Assembly: GCF_049608145.1 (NCBI RefSeq)
Contig: NZ_JBMYXF010000012.1
Span: 1-64,000, forward strand
DNA from: Halocynthiibacter sp049608145
GTDB taxonomy: Bacteria; Pseudomonadota; Alphaproteobacteria; Rhodobacterales; Rhodobacteraceae
Direction of reading: 5' to 3'
DNA length: 64,000 nt
Part shown: one piece after another, positions 16,434 to 24,893 of the stretch
How the letters are laid out: each line of letters opens with the position of its first letter
How positions within the stretch are numbered: position 1 is the first letter of the stretch
Translations under genes and position numbers: made by a program
The notes under the pieces: model-generated
Database searches by the model: none
What the model saw: the letters and a program-made list of their open reading frames with translations, nothing else
Told to the model about the DNA's origin: nothing

Positions 16434-17087
16434 CTATTGCTCCAAAGGCAGGATAAGCTGTGCACCGCTGGCTTTGTTCGAATTCACTTCAGGACGGACA
16501 CGGTGCATCTGAAATCTGCTGTCAGGTGCAGGTTGCATCAATCGTGCAGCGCCATGCCCTTCTTCGCCCAGCCACAAGGCCCATTGATCAGGCAATAACG
16601 TCACCGGCATTCGGTGATGCACCTCAGATAAAGAAGCATTTGCCGAGGTGGTCACAATAGCACAGCTGTTGCTGCCATCGGTTCGAGTTTGCCATATTCC
16701 AGCCAGCACCGCGGGCGTTTTATCTGTCGGCCAGAAATACCAAGGCAAACGATTGCCCGCCTCATCCTTATTCCATTCATACCAGCCGGTCACAGGAATC
16801 AGGCATCTGCGCGTTCGGCAAGCTTCGCGAAACGCCGGTTTTTCGGCCAAGGTTTCAGCGCGGGCATTGATCAACAGCGGACCATCGTTTTCAGTTGCGT
16901 ACCAATGCGGCACAAATCCCCAGCGCATCGACATATATCTGCGGGCGTCCCCCCCTGTGACCACCGCAATCTGATCTGTCGGGCACAGGTTATAGTTCAC
17001 ATCCGGCGGCAGATTATTGGCGGGTTGCGCCGCAAACATCTGCGCCATTGCGTCATGGGGAAGGGTCACTGCAAGTCGGCCACACAT
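16434..17087 (-). CDS. SRAP family protein (YedK/HMCES-like, SOS response-associated)
   Basis: 217 residues from the ATG at 17087; this start puts the catalytic Cys at position 2 (MCGRLAVT), as required because SRAP proteins expose Cys2 after Met removal. Other active-site elements are NARAETLAEKPAF, PVTGWYEW (Glu) and VHHRMPVTL (His). SRAP proteins form a thiazolidine crosslink to abasic sites in single-stranded DNA and protect them during replication. The frame is open upstream to 17135 but that extension would bury the Cys. No SOS box was identified. Confidence 0.93.
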   Translation of the reverse strand: MCGRLAVTLPHDAMAQMFAAQPANNLPPDVNYNLCPTDQIAVVTGGDARRYMSMRWGFVPHWYATENDGPLLINARAETLAEKPAFREACRTRRCLIPVTGWYEWNKDEAGNRLPWYFWPTDKTPAVLAGIWQTRTDGSNSCAIVTTSANASLSEVHHRMPVTLLPDQWALWLGEEGHGAARLMQPAPDSRFQMHRVRPEVNSNKASGAQLILPLEQ

Positions 17088-17124
17088 GGGCATAATGTGC
17101 CACCACGCCCCCGCACAGGCAAGC

Positions 17125-17159
17125 AAAAGGGGCATGACATCACTGCCACGCCCCTTTTT
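17125..17159 (-). terminator. Terminator after the 5'-nucleotidase gene
   Basis: Arms AAAAGGGGC (17125-17133) and GCCCCTTTT (17150-17158) around a 16-base loop, just past the stop of the minus-strand 5'-nucleotidase. Followed by GCTTG on the minus strand, so the U-tract is the stem end itself. Confidence 0.7.
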
Positions 17160-17180
17160 ATGTCTCAGTTCGGATGCGCG

Positions 17181-18752
17181 TTACTGCGCAATACGGCCGT
17201 CGGTGTACGGCGTGTAATCGCCCTGTGCTGCCATATATTCAGCAAGAACATCCGCCACATCTGGGCCAAAGTCATATGCATTTTCTGCGTCGCGGAACAT
17301 TTTGTATCCGTCACCGCCTCCACGCACATAATTGTTGGACACAAGACCATAGGTCTTGGCCGGATCAATCGCGACCCAGGCATCACCATCCGCAACCAGA
17401 ACCTCGGTCACCCGACCTTCGCCTGCAGCAATGGACGCATCAAATGTGAAACGCAGACCTGCAACCTGTGGGAAACGGCCTTTGACTTCTTCAACTTGGC
17501 TTACACCGTTTTCCAGCGCATCGATCACAGTCTGACCAGAAACCTGGAAGGTCGACAACGTGTTCTGGAACGGCAGTACAGTCAGCACTTCGCCCATGGT
17601 CACTTCGCCCGCATCCATAGATGCACGGATCCCGCCAGAGTTCGCAATCGCAATCGAAATGCCCTGATCTTTCACACGATCAAGCATCGCATCCGCTACC
17701 AGGTTGCCCATTGGGCATTCCTGAATACGACACACGGCGCGGTCACCTTCAATCGCCTCAGCAGAGGCAGCAACAACCTTTTGGCGGATCTCATCCAGTG
17801 GCACACCAAGTTCCGCAACACGCGCGACAGTGGCTTCGTCTTCTGCAACGCCGCCATCCATAATCAGAGGCTCACCCACAGCTTCGGTGATTTTGCCTTC
17901 GTCATCAAAGGTAACGTTCAGCTCACCAAGGAATTTGCCATAGGCATAGGCCTGAACAACCGCTGTATCGCCAACCATTGTTGGATAAGGGCCAACCGCA
18001 CGTTCATTGGTGTTGGACAGCAGCGTGTTAGAATGCCCCCCAACGATCACGTCAACACCGGTGGTTTCCGCAGCAACGCGTTGATCCACAACATAACCGG
18101 AATGCGACAGAACGATGATCTTGTTCACGCCTTCAGCTGTCAGACGGTCCACCTCAGCCTGCACCGCAGGAACCGGGTCAGAGAACGTCACATTCGGGCC
18201 CGGGCTTGCCAGCTCGTCTGTGTCTTGTGGTGTCAGGCCGATCATGCCGATCTTTTCGCCCCCACGCTCAATGATGACAGATTTCTGGATGACATCCGCA
18301 ATCAGCGGCTCATTAGAAAAATCCGCGTTGGACATCAGGATCGGGAAGTTGATGGTTTCGGCAAAGCCACGCAGAACTTCCGGTCCATCGTCAAATTCAT
18401 GGTTACCAACGGTCATGCCGTCGTAACCCAATTGGTTCATCATTTCCGCTGCAACGGCACCCTTATAATAGGTGTAATACAGCGTGCCCTGGAACTGATC
18501 GCCCCCATCCACAAGGATAGAGTTATTGGAACGTGCACGTGCATCGGTCACGGCCGTTACAAGGCGGGCGGTACCGCCAAAACATTCGCCTTCTGCGTTT
18601 TTCTCTGCAGAACAGCCAGAGTCATACTTGCTGATCGGCTCAAAGCGCGCGTGAAAGTCGTTGGTGTGCAGAACGGTCAGTGAATAATCGGCGCTTGCAG
18701 CACCTGTTGTCATCACCAGCGCAGCTGCTGTCGTCAGAAAACGGTTCTTCAT
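17181..18752 (-). CDS. Periplasmic bifunctional metallophosphatase/5'-nucleotidase (UshA-like)
   Basis: 523 residues from ATG 18752, which follows an AGGGGGA ribosome-binding site and starts a good signal peptide (FLTTAAALVMTTGAASA). The N-terminal calcineurin-like metal site is complete: HTNDFHARF, VDGGDQFQG, GNHEFDDG, HSGY and GGHSN. The C-terminal 5'-nucleotidase domain has the substrate-binding NSGGIRASM and NNYVRGGGDGY. A CSAEKNAEGEC pair could form a disulfide. It would dephosphorylate nucleotides in the periplasm for nucleoside and phosphate scavenging. Monocistronic, ends at its own terminator. Confidence 0.94.
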   Translation of the reverse strand: MKNRFLTTAAALVMTTGAASADYSLTVLHTNDFHARFEPISKYDSGCSAEKNAEGECFGGTARLVTAVTDARARSNNSILVDGGDQFQGTLYYTYYKGAVAAEMMNQLGYDGMTVGNHEFDDGPEVLRGFAETINFPILMSNADFSNEPLIADVIQKSVIIERGGEKIGMIGLTPQDTDELASPGPNVTFSDPVPAVQAEVDRLTAEGVNKIIVLSHSGYVVDQRVAAETTGVDVIVGGHSNTLLSNTNERAVGPYPTMVGDTAVVQAYAYGKFLGELNVTFDDEGKITEAVGEPLIMDGGVAEDEATVARVAELGVPLDEIRQKVVAASAEAIEGDRAVCRIQECPMGNLVADAMLDRVKDQGISIAIANSGGIRASMDAGEVTMGEVLTVLPFQNTLSTFQVSGQTVIDALENGVSQVEEVKGRFPQVAGLRFTFDASIAAGEGRVTEVLVADGDAWVAIDPAKTYGLVSNNYVRGGGDGYKMFRDAENAYDFGPDVADVLAEYMAAQGDYTPYTDGRIAQ

Positions 18753-18905
18753 GGGAATCCCCCTGGTTGGAATGCTCATAGACTTACGCCAATCAGAGCC
18801 AGAGTCAAAACCCCAGCGACAGATCAGCGGCATGATCCTGCTACAGCTTCTAGGTGTGAGATTAAGACAGCCATATGACGAAACGAAAAAATGTTGTTGT
18901 TTCTG

Positions 18906-19385
18906 TCACCTATCGGCCAGCGAAATTCGAAACCGTGGTCCAGAGCTTTCCCGCCTTTCAAATCCACATGCAATATAGGCCGCCTGCGCAGTCACATTGT
19001 CCGGATGGGTTCCTACCATCATATATGAACAGGACAAATCACGCGCCAAGGACAGCGACGCCTGGATCAGCGCCCGCCCCACGCCCCTGCCCCGAAACCC
19101 GGATTCAACAAACAGGTGATGCATATCCATTCCCCGTACCCCAAACTGTAGCTGCATCAGGGGGCACAGGGCAGAATAACCAATCGCCTTTCCATCAACC
19201 TTTGCGATAAGAATATGAACCCATGGCCTGTCACCGGACATATCACGTTCCAGCGTTTCCAGGCTGATGGACGGAATATCATCGTGATACGCCGCAAGGC
19301 CTTTGATCATCAAAAACAAACATTCCGCATCCGCACGGTTTGCCTTGCGAATTTCTATGGTGTGGGGTTCGTTCGGCTTTTTCAT
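18906..19385 (-). CDS. GNAT family N-acetyltransferase
   Basis: 159 residues with the GNAT fold: acetyl-CoA pyrophosphate-binding motif SGFRGRGVGRALI at about residues 95-107, preceded by the MHHLFVE strand, and the AYIACGFERRE motif B near the end. Resembles the spermine/spermidine acetyltransferase-like group in the RKANRADAECLFLMIKGLAAYH start, but substrate assignment is not safe. Monocistronic; 153 bp separate it from the 5'-nucleotidase start downstream on the same strand. Confidence 0.9.
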   Translation of the reverse strand: MKKPNEPHTIEIRKANRADAECLFLMIKGLAAYHDDIPSISLETLERDMSGDRPWVHILIAKVDGKAIGYSALCPLMQLQFGVRGMDMHHLFVESGFRGRGVGRALIQASLSLARDLSCSYMMVGTHPDNVTAQAAYIACGFERRESSGPRFRISLADR

Positions 19386-19614
19386 TCTCGTCTCCTGTGG
19401 GCGTCACAGGACCAAAATGCCATCCTGCGACGGCACCGTTTCACAAAACTCAGATGGCCGCCTCTGTATCAGAGACGGATATAATTGCGGATTTCGCCGC
19501 TGGCTTTGTTTTGTATAAATGTCATCTCAGAAACCTAGGGCCCGCCGCGAGATTACGCAATGGCTGACTGTCCTCCTCTTGACCTTGACGCATCAGCCGG
19601 GCATTTGACTGTAT

Positions 19615-19953
19615 ATGTATATCTATAAGATCCTGCGCGCCCCAGAGTGGGCTGAACTTGAAAGTGCTGGCAAAAGCGCCGGCGCGCCAATTGATGTCGC
19701 TGACGGCTATATCCATTTTTCAACCGCTGCACAGGCAGAAGAAACAGCTGCGAAACACTTCGCGGGTGTCAACGATCTGATGCTGCTGGCCTATGATCCT
19801 GCGCTGTTCGGGGATGACTTGAAATGGGAAGTGTCCCGGAATGATGCATTATTTCCGCATCTCTACCAAAGCTTAACGCTTAACGGATTAGTCTGGGCAC
19901 GTGAACTGCCGCTGACAGATGGCAAACATGTTTTTCCTGAGGGGATGGAATGA
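19615..19953 (+). CDS. DUF952 domain-containing protein
   Basis: 112 residues covering one whole DUF952 domain: IYKILRAPEWAE at the start, DGYIHFSTAAQAEETAAKHFAG in the middle (split: DGYIHFSTA, EETAAKHFAG) and LKWEVSRNDALFPHLY. Function of the family is unknown; the conserved HxSTxxQ-like segment suggests an enzyme. The stop overlaps the pyrD start in ATGA, so the two are co-translated. First gene of a three-gene operon DUF952-pyrD-arsC-like. Confidence 0.9.
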   Translation: MYIYKILRAPEWAELESAGKSAGAPIDVADGYIHFSTAAQAEETAAKHFAGVNDLMLLAYDPALFGDDLKWEVSRNDALFPHLYQSLTLNGLVWARELPLTDGKHVFPEGME

Positions 19954-21032
19954 GTATCGTTGAACGTGCCGGTCTTGCGGTCTTGCGCCAGATCGATCCT
20001 GAACGCGCCCATGGCCTTGCAATTAAAGCTTTGAAATCCGGCCTGGCCCCAATGCCAGCCGCCCTGCCAGACATGCCACGGCTTAAATGCGAATTTGCGG
20101 GTCTGAAACTGTCCAATCCTGTTGGTCTTGCCGCTGGTTTTGACAAAAACGCCGAAGTCATTGCACCTCTTCTGAAGATGGGATTTGGCTTTATCGAAGT
20201 GGGTGCCGCCACCCCGCGTCCACAGGATGGCAATCCAAAACCGCGCCTGTTCCGCCTGCCCTATGATCAGGGCGTCATCAACCGTTTTGGCTTTAACAAC
20301 CAAGGCATGTCAGTGATTGGCGCACGTCTGGCAGATCGTGACACCCACGTTGATACAGGCCGTCGGGCGGGTGTTGTCGGGTTGAACCTTGGCGCAAACA
20401 AAGACAGTGAAGATCGCGCTGGTGATTTCGCCCGTGTCTTGGAACATTGTGGCGCGCATATCGATTTCGCAACCGTCAATGTGTCCTCGCCAAATACCGA
20501 AAAGCTGCGGGATTTGCAGGGCGCAGATGCGCTGACCGCCCTGTTAAACGGCGTAATGGAAACCCGCGACAATCTTACAAACCGCATTCCTGTGTTTCTA
20601 AAGATCGCGCCGGATCTGACCGATGCCGAGATTTCTGACATTGTTGCGGTGGCCTTTGACACGGGTATCGACGGCATTATCGCAACCAACACCACCCTAG
20701 ATCGCGAAGGCCTGCACGGACGCCATAAATCTCAGGCCGGTGGTCTGTCCGGTGTTCCCCTGTTTAAAAAATCCACCCGCGTTCTGGCACGTATCGCCAA
20801 TGAAACCGGCGGAGCAATCCCTCTGATGGGGGTTGGGGGCATTTCGTCTGCGGAAGACGCATTTGCCAAAATTCAGGCGGGCGCATCTGCAGTTCAGCTT
20901 TACTCGGGTCTTGTTTATAACGGGATGTCTCTGGTGAAAGACATTCGGTGTGGTCTTGATCAACTGCTTGGATACCATGGGTTTTCCAGCATCGAAGATG
21001 CCCGGGGAACGGATATTGAAAAATGGCTGTAA
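19950..21032 (+). CDS. pyrD: Dihydroorotate dehydrogenase (quinone), class 2
   Basis: 360 residues, standard for class 2. An N-terminal amphipathic helix region for membrane association (about residues 1-40) precedes the FMN barrel: PVGLAAGFDKNAE, GFIEVGAATPRPQDGNPKPR (outline), NRFGFNNQG, VNVSSPNTEKLRDLQG with the catalytic Ser, KIAPDLTD, IATNTT and GGLSGVPL, and IPLMGVGGISSAEDA plus VQLYSGLVYNG at the end. Oxidises dihydroorotate to orotate in pyrimidine synthesis and passes electrons to ubiquinone. Overlaps both neighbours. Confidence 0.97.
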   Translation: MSIVERAGLAVLRQIDPERAHGLAIKALKSGLAPMPAALPDMPRLKCEFAGLKLSNPVGLAAGFDKNAEVIAPLLKMGFGFIEVGAATPRPQDGNPKPRLFRLPYDQGVINRFGFNNQGMSVIGARLADRDTHVDTGRRAGVVGLNLGANKDSEDRAGDFARVLEHCGAHIDFATVNVSSPNTEKLRDLQGADALTALLNGVMETRDNLTNRIPVFLKIAPDLTDAEISDIVAVAFDTGIDGIIATNTTLDREGLHGRHKSQAGGLSGVPLFKKSTRVLARIANETGGAIPLMGVGGISSAEDAFAKIQAGASAVQLYSGLVYNGMSLVKDIRCGLDQLLGYHGFSSIEDARGTDIEKWL

Positions 21033-21379
21033 GTGACGCTGTTGAAATCTGGCACAACCCACGCTGTTCCAAATCACGTCAAACCTTGGCGTTGCTGGAA
21101 GAACGGGGGATCACGCCAGAAATCCGTCTATATCTTCAGGATGGCCCCGACGCGGCCACAGTACAGGATGTCCTGAAAGCCCTGGGAAAATCCGCGTCTG
21201 AGATCATGCGCACAAAAGACGCGCTGTTCAAAGATCTGGGCCTGTCCTCAGATCTGCCAGATGACGCGCTGATCGCGGCAATGGTGGCAAATCCAGGCCT
21301 AATTGAACGCCCTATTGTGCGCAAATCCGGTCAGGCCCGCATTGGTCGCCCGCCTGAAAATGTTCTGGATATCCTGTAA
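21023..21379 (+). CDS. arsC: ArsC/Spx-family arsenate reductase-like protein
   Basis: 118 residues of the glutaredoxin-dependent ArsC fold. HNPRCSKSRQTLALL puts the nucleophile Cys at residue 15, and the C-terminal RPIVRKSGQARIGRPPE carries the Arg residues that stabilise the arsenate adduct. The start overlaps the pyrD stop by 10 bases. No arsenite pump or ArsR regulator is nearby, so it may be a housekeeping reductase (YfgD-like) rather than part of an arsenic-resistance operon. Confidence 0.9.
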   Translation: MAVSDAVEIWHNPRCSKSRQTLALLEERGITPEIRLYLQDGPDAATVQDVLKALGKSASEIMRTKDALFKDLGLSSDLPDDALIAAMVANPGLIERPIVRKSGQARIGRPPENVLDIL

Positions 21380-21399
21380 CCACAGCAAGGCCCATCAGA

Positions 21400-22734
21400 T
21401 CAAACGGGCATCCCCACCCGCGCTTCAAGGCGCGGGTAATACCAACCCAGCGTCGCACCACGTGCAATATTCAGAACCACAAGTGCCACCCAAAGCCCGT
21501 GATTGCCCATCAAGGGCAATAACAACAGCAGCGACACCGCATAAATCGCGACAGAAACCAACATCGCGTTGCGCATTTCCCGTGTCCACGTCGCCCCCAC
21601 AAAAATTCCATCAAACATATAAGAGGCAAGACTGATCGGGGGCAAAATCGCCGCCCAGAACAGATATTCTCGCCCCGCCACCTGCACCTCTGGCGCTTTG
21701 GCCATCACATCAATGATCGCAGGGCCTGCAAACCAGAACACAGCGCCCAACAACACAGCGCCCGCCAGCCCCCATTGGGATGACATAAGCGATGCCCGGC
21801 GCAAAGCCCGACGATCTCCGGCACCGACAGCCCCCCCCACCAAAGCCTCTGCCGAGAACGCAAACCCATCCAACGCATAGGCCGTGATTTCCACAAACTG
21901 TAACAGCACCTGATTGGCTGCCAAAGTGACATCCCCAAAATCAGACCCAAGAAACAGAAACGCCGTGAAAGACCCGGTCAACACCACGGATCGGATCATG
22001 ATATCGGCATTGACCAGCATCATATTTTTCAAGCGCGCCTTGTCAAAAATTCGCGCCCAGTCCCGCCATTGATTGCCGGAAAAAGCGCTTCGGCACAGGT
22101 AAAGCCCAAGGGCCAGCCCACTCCACTCGGCCATCAGGGTTGCAATTGCCACCCCCTCCACACCCCACCCAAGCTGCAGAACGAAAAACAGATCCAGCCC
22201 GATATTCAGCCCGTTCATCCACAGCTGCAGGATCAACACGCCACGCGTCTTCTCCATCGCAATCAGCCAGCCAGTGATCGCAAACAACGCAATTGTCGCC
22301 GGCGCGCCCCAGACCCGGATGGTCATATACTGCCGCGCCAGCGTCTCGACCTCGTCCGATGCAGGCGACAGATAGAACGCCCCGGCAAACAGGAACCACT
22401 GTGTCAGGATAAATATCAGACCGGCCGCACCACCAATCATCAGCCCGCGCATCAACAGCGCACCACCTTCTTTCAGATCCCCCGCACCGCGCGCCTGCGC
22501 CGCAAGACCAGTTGTCCCCATGCGCAAAAAACCGAAAATCCAGTAAATCGCAGACAGAATAACCGCGCCAATGCCCACGGCACCAATTGGGGCTGCTTCG
22601 CCCATCTGCCCGACAACGCCTGTATCCACCAGCCCCAAAATCGGAACCGTCGCATTGGAAAGCACAATCGGGGCGGCAATCGCCAGGATCCGTTTATGGG
22701 TGATGTCAGCTGGCGTTGCACGGCTATGTGTCAC
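21400..22734 (-). CDS. MATE family efflux transporter (DinF-like)
   Basis: 444 residues with twelve hydrophobic segments and MATE landmarks: RILAIAAPIVLSNATVPILGLVDTGVVGQ (split: RILAIAAPIVLSN, LGLVDTGVVGQ) at the N-terminus, a repeated half with DGFAFSAEALVG around residue 290. Of the DinF subgroup. Exports cationic or organic compounds using Na+ or H+ gradients. It is the last gene of a minus-strand operon behind two thioesterases, separated from the second by 4 bp, and converges with the arsC-like gene. Confidence 0.92.
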   Translation of the reverse strand: MTHSRATPADITHKRILAIAAPIVLSNATVPILGLVDTGVVGQMGEAAPIGAVGIGAVILSAIYWIFGFLRMGTTGLAAQARGAGDLKEGGALLMRGLMIGGAAGLIFILTQWFLFAGAFYLSPASDEVETLARQYMTIRVWGAPATIALFAITGWLIAMEKTRGVLILQLWMNGLNIGLDLFFVLQLGWGVEGVAIATLMAEWSGLALGLYLCRSAFSGNQWRDWARIFDKARLKNMMLVNADIMIRSVVLTGSFTAFLFLGSDFGDVTLAANQVLLQFVEITAYALDGFAFSAEALVGGAVGAGDRRALRRASLMSSQWGLAGAVLLGAVFWFAGPAIIDVMAKAPEVQVAGREYLFWAAILPPISLASYMFDGIFVGATWTREMRNAMLVSVAIYAVSLLLLLPLMGNHGLWVALVVLNIARGATLGWYYPRLEARVGMPV

Positions 22735-22738
22735 TGTT

Positions 22739-23227
22739 TCAGTCTTTCGATGGCATCAAAAAATGCCCGGTGGCCTGGGCAAATAGCTTGGTTCTATTGT
22801 CCTGCCAGGCCTCAACATGCACGCTTGCGTAGCGTCGCCCCGACCGGTTCACACGCGCCCGCGCATAGGCGTCACGCGGCAGGCCCGATCGCAGATAGTC
22901 CACCGTAAAATCAATCGTCTTAGGCAAACGCGGGAAATCGCTTTCGTCAATTTCCCCATGTTCAATATCCGCCCAAAGCATCGACCAGCTTAGTTCCGTA
23001 ATCGCTGTCATCTCAAGAAAGGCTGCGATGGCCCCGCCATGCAACGCAGGCAGCACTGGATTGCCAATCAGATCGTCTTTGAACGGCATAATCCCGGTCA
23101 ACTCATCTCCGCGGCGGTCAAAATGAATGCCCAGAAACTGCGCATAGGGGATACGACCAACAAGTGCTTTTAATGCACCGTCACGGCGCTGTTTAATCAC
23201 TTGAACGGGCTCAGGCGTGCGGCTCAT
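22739..23227 (-). CDS. PaaI family hot-dog thioesterase
   Basis: 162 residues, one hot-dog fold. The family signature LPALHGGAIAAFLEMTAI supplies the HGG(A)-loop and the helix with acidic residue. DFTVDYLRSGLPRDAYARARV and the strand near the end complete the fold. Its start overlaps the stop of the preceding thioesterase (ATGA), so the two hot-dog proteins may form hetero-oligomers. Would hydrolyse an acyl-CoA; substrate unknown. Confidence 0.9.
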   Translation of the reverse strand: MSRTPEPVQVIKQRRDGALKALVGRIPYAQFLGIHFDRRGDELTGIMPFKDDLIGNPVLPALHGGAIAAFLEMTAITELSWSMLWADIEHGEIDESDFPRLPKTIDFTVDYLRSGLPRDAYARARVNRSGRRYASVHVEAWQDNRTKLFAQATGHFLMPSKD

Positions 23228-23706
23228 AATACGGTCCCTTCCACGGTTGCGCCCACGTTTTTCAGACGCTCCGGATCACGCGGATCATTGGCAGACGCGG
23301 TGAACGTTGCCGTTGCCGTTGCCACCGGGTTTGCCCCGTCTTCATCATATGCTGTTGCCCGTACAAAAGCGACGGACCGGGTCACATGGTAACATTCCGC
23401 ACGACACAGAATGCGCTGATGTGGCGTGGCCGAACGCATATAATCGATACGCAAATCAATCGTTGCCGTGATCGTTGCCAATTGTGGATGGCTCATCACC
23501 GCTGCCCCGCAACATGTATCCATCAGTGCCGAAATCGCGCCGCCATGAATAACCCCGGTTTCAGGATCCCCGACAAAGCGTTCGTCATAATTCATCGTCA
23601 GCTCTGCCCAACCATCACCAACCCCAGCCACCTGCATATCCAGCGCCTTGCCATGGGGCAGCGCCTCCATAAACTGGCGTGTCAGCTTTGTTTTTTGTTC
23701 ATTCAT
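23224..23706 (-). CDS. PaaI family hot-dog thioesterase
   Basis: 160 residues from ATG 23706, which has an AGGA site 7 bases upstream; an earlier in-frame ATG at 23739 adds 11 residues and is possible. The signature GVIHGGAISALMDTCCGAA is canonical for the PaaI/YdiI thioesterases, and IDYMRSATP follows. First gene of the operon with a second thioesterase and a MATE transporter. Divergent from the MerR regulator at 23899. Confidence 0.9.
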   Translation of the reverse strand: MNEQKTKLTRQFMEALPHGKALDMQVAGVGDGWAELTMNYDERFVGDPETGVIHGGAISALMDTCCGAAVMSHPQLATITATIDLRIDYMRSATPHQRILCRAECYHVTRSVAFVRATAYDEDGANPVATATATFTASANDPRDPERLKNVGATVEGTVL

Positions 23707-23898
23707 CCGATCTTCCTGCAATTGCGGGCTTTCTTTCATCTACCGATGCGCGCGCCTGCGGTGCAAGAGTTTTCGCAAACGCCCCCGCGTCGCGCCTTAT
23801 GCAATTTGCTCATCACTCGGGAAAATTGCAGACAATTGACTTCATGGTCAGAAACCCTAGTCTGTGGCCACCACGAACGACGGAAATACGACAAATCC

Positions 23899-24285
23899 AT
23901 GCCCACAGACGACACAGCTATCCGCCTGAACTTCAAAGACATGTGCGCACGATTTGAAGTCACGCCACGCACCTTACGCTATTACGAATATATCGAACTT
24001 CTGCAGCCGGAAAAAGAAGGCCGCAGCCGGTTTTACGGGCCCACAGAAGTCGCACGTATGGTGCTGATCCTACGTGGCCGTCGATTCGGGTTTTCCCTAG
24101 AAGAAATGCGCCAGTGGCTGGAACTTTACGAAACGGAAGGCACAGATGCCCAACGCGAAGAATGGCGTGATATGGCGGATCGCCAGCTGAAAATCCTGCG
24201 CCAGCAGCGTGTCGACCTAGATGCAACCATTTCTGAACTGGAAAAACTGCATCGGGACACGCTTGGGGAACCCGCCACAGAATAG
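23899..24285 (+). CDS. MerR family transcriptional regulator (first of a pair)
   Basis: 128 residues from ATG 23899. The MerR winged helix-turn-helix covers about residues 11-80 (FKDMCARFEVTPRTLRYYEYIELL in outline, then FYGPTEVARMVLILRGRRFGFSLEEMRQWLELY), followed by a dimerisation coiled coil rich in Arg, Gln and Glu up to residue 120. No effector-binding Cys. About 55 percent similar by eye to the MerR gene that follows. A terminator lies after it. Probably controls the acyl-CoA oxidation genes together with its neighbour, like LiuR-type regulators, or the divergent thioesterase operon. Confidence 0.9.
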   Translation: MPTDDTAIRLNFKDMCARFEVTPRTLRYYEYIELLQPEKEGRSRFYGPTEVARMVLILRGRRFGFSLEEMRQWLELYETEGTDAQREEWRDMADRQLKILRQQRVDLDATISELEKLHRDTLGEPATE

Positions 24286-24314
24286 TAAATTTACTATATA
24301 AAACAATTCCTTAA

Positions 24315-24350
24315 CCTCTGCACGCAAATCCGCGGCAGGGGTTTTCCTTT
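24315..24350 (+). terminator. Terminator after the first MerR gene
   Basis: CCTCTGC/GCAGGGG stem (one G-U pair) with a 13-base loop followed by TTTTCCTTTG. Confidence 0.65.
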
Positions 24351-24391
24351 GTCGTCTGATAAAATTCACACAATTTTGACGTGACGTTTCG

Positions 24392-24407
24392 TTTACGTGA
24401 ACGTCAA
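24392..24407. promoter_or_regulatory. Palindromic MerR-type operator upstream of the fatty-acid oxidation cluster
   Basis: TTTACGTGAACGTCAA is a 16-bp imperfect palindrome (6 of 8 pairs). A second TTGACGT word with GACGTTTC lies immediately upstream at 24376-24390. The TTKACGT-N2-ACGTMAA shape resembles sites described for LiuR-type MerR regulators of acyl-CoA catabolism. It sits 56 bp before the GTG of the second MerR gene. Confidence 0.5.
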
Positions 24408-24462
24408 CTTATGCCTATCCTCATACCAACGCCCACCCCGTGGCCAAGTTGAGGAGAAACAC

Positions 24463-24879
24463 GTGACAGAGGTTACCGGACCTGACACCGCTGAGAACTG
24501 CCGCTCCATTCGCGAGATGTGTGACGCTTTCGACGTCACCCCCCGTACGCTGCGGTTTTATGAAGCCAAGGAACTTTTGTTCCCGATCCGGGACGGTCAG
24601 CGTCGCCTGTTCACCCGACGGGATGCAGCCCGGTTGAAACTTATTCTGCGCGGCAAACGTTTTGGGTTTTCTCTGGAAGAAATCCGACAGCTGCTCGACC
24701 TATATGACGTGGGCGATCAGCAGGAAACCCAGCTGACCCGCACCCTTGATGTCGCCCGCGAACGTCACGCCGCAATGATTGCCCAGCGCGAAGAACTGGC
24801 ACAGGCCATTGCTGATCTCGAAGATCAGCTGGTTTGGGTCGAAGATCATCTCGCCGAAATGAAGAAAAAGAATTCCTGA
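24463..24879 (+). CDS. MerR family transcriptional regulator (second of the pair)
   Basis: 138 residues from GTG 24463, chosen because GAGGAG lies 6 bases before it; an ATG at 24397 would place the operator inside the gene. HTH at about residues 14-85 (SIREMCDAFDVTPRTLRFYEAKELL in outline; RRDAARLKLILRGKRFGFSLEEIRQLL), then a coiled coil with an acidic and lysine-rich end. Only 14 bp separate its stop from the acyl-CoA dehydrogenase start, so it is the first gene of the beta-oxidation operon and probably autoregulates it. Confidence 0.91.
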   Translation: MTEVTGPDTAENCRSIREMCDAFDVTPRTLRFYEAKELLFPIRDGQRRLFTRRDAARLKLILRGKRFGFSLEEIRQLLDLYDVGDQQETQLTRTLDVARERHAAMIAQREELAQAIADLEDQLVWVEDHLAEMKKKNS

Positions 24880-24893
24880 CAGGAGAGCCCGCC

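Noticed and set aside
16689..18683. 664-codon open frame on the plus strand opposite the SRAP and 5'-nucleotidase genes
   Set aside because: It spans two well-supported genes and their terminator, has no ribosome-binding site or family resemblance, and arises from the codon bias of the opposite strand.
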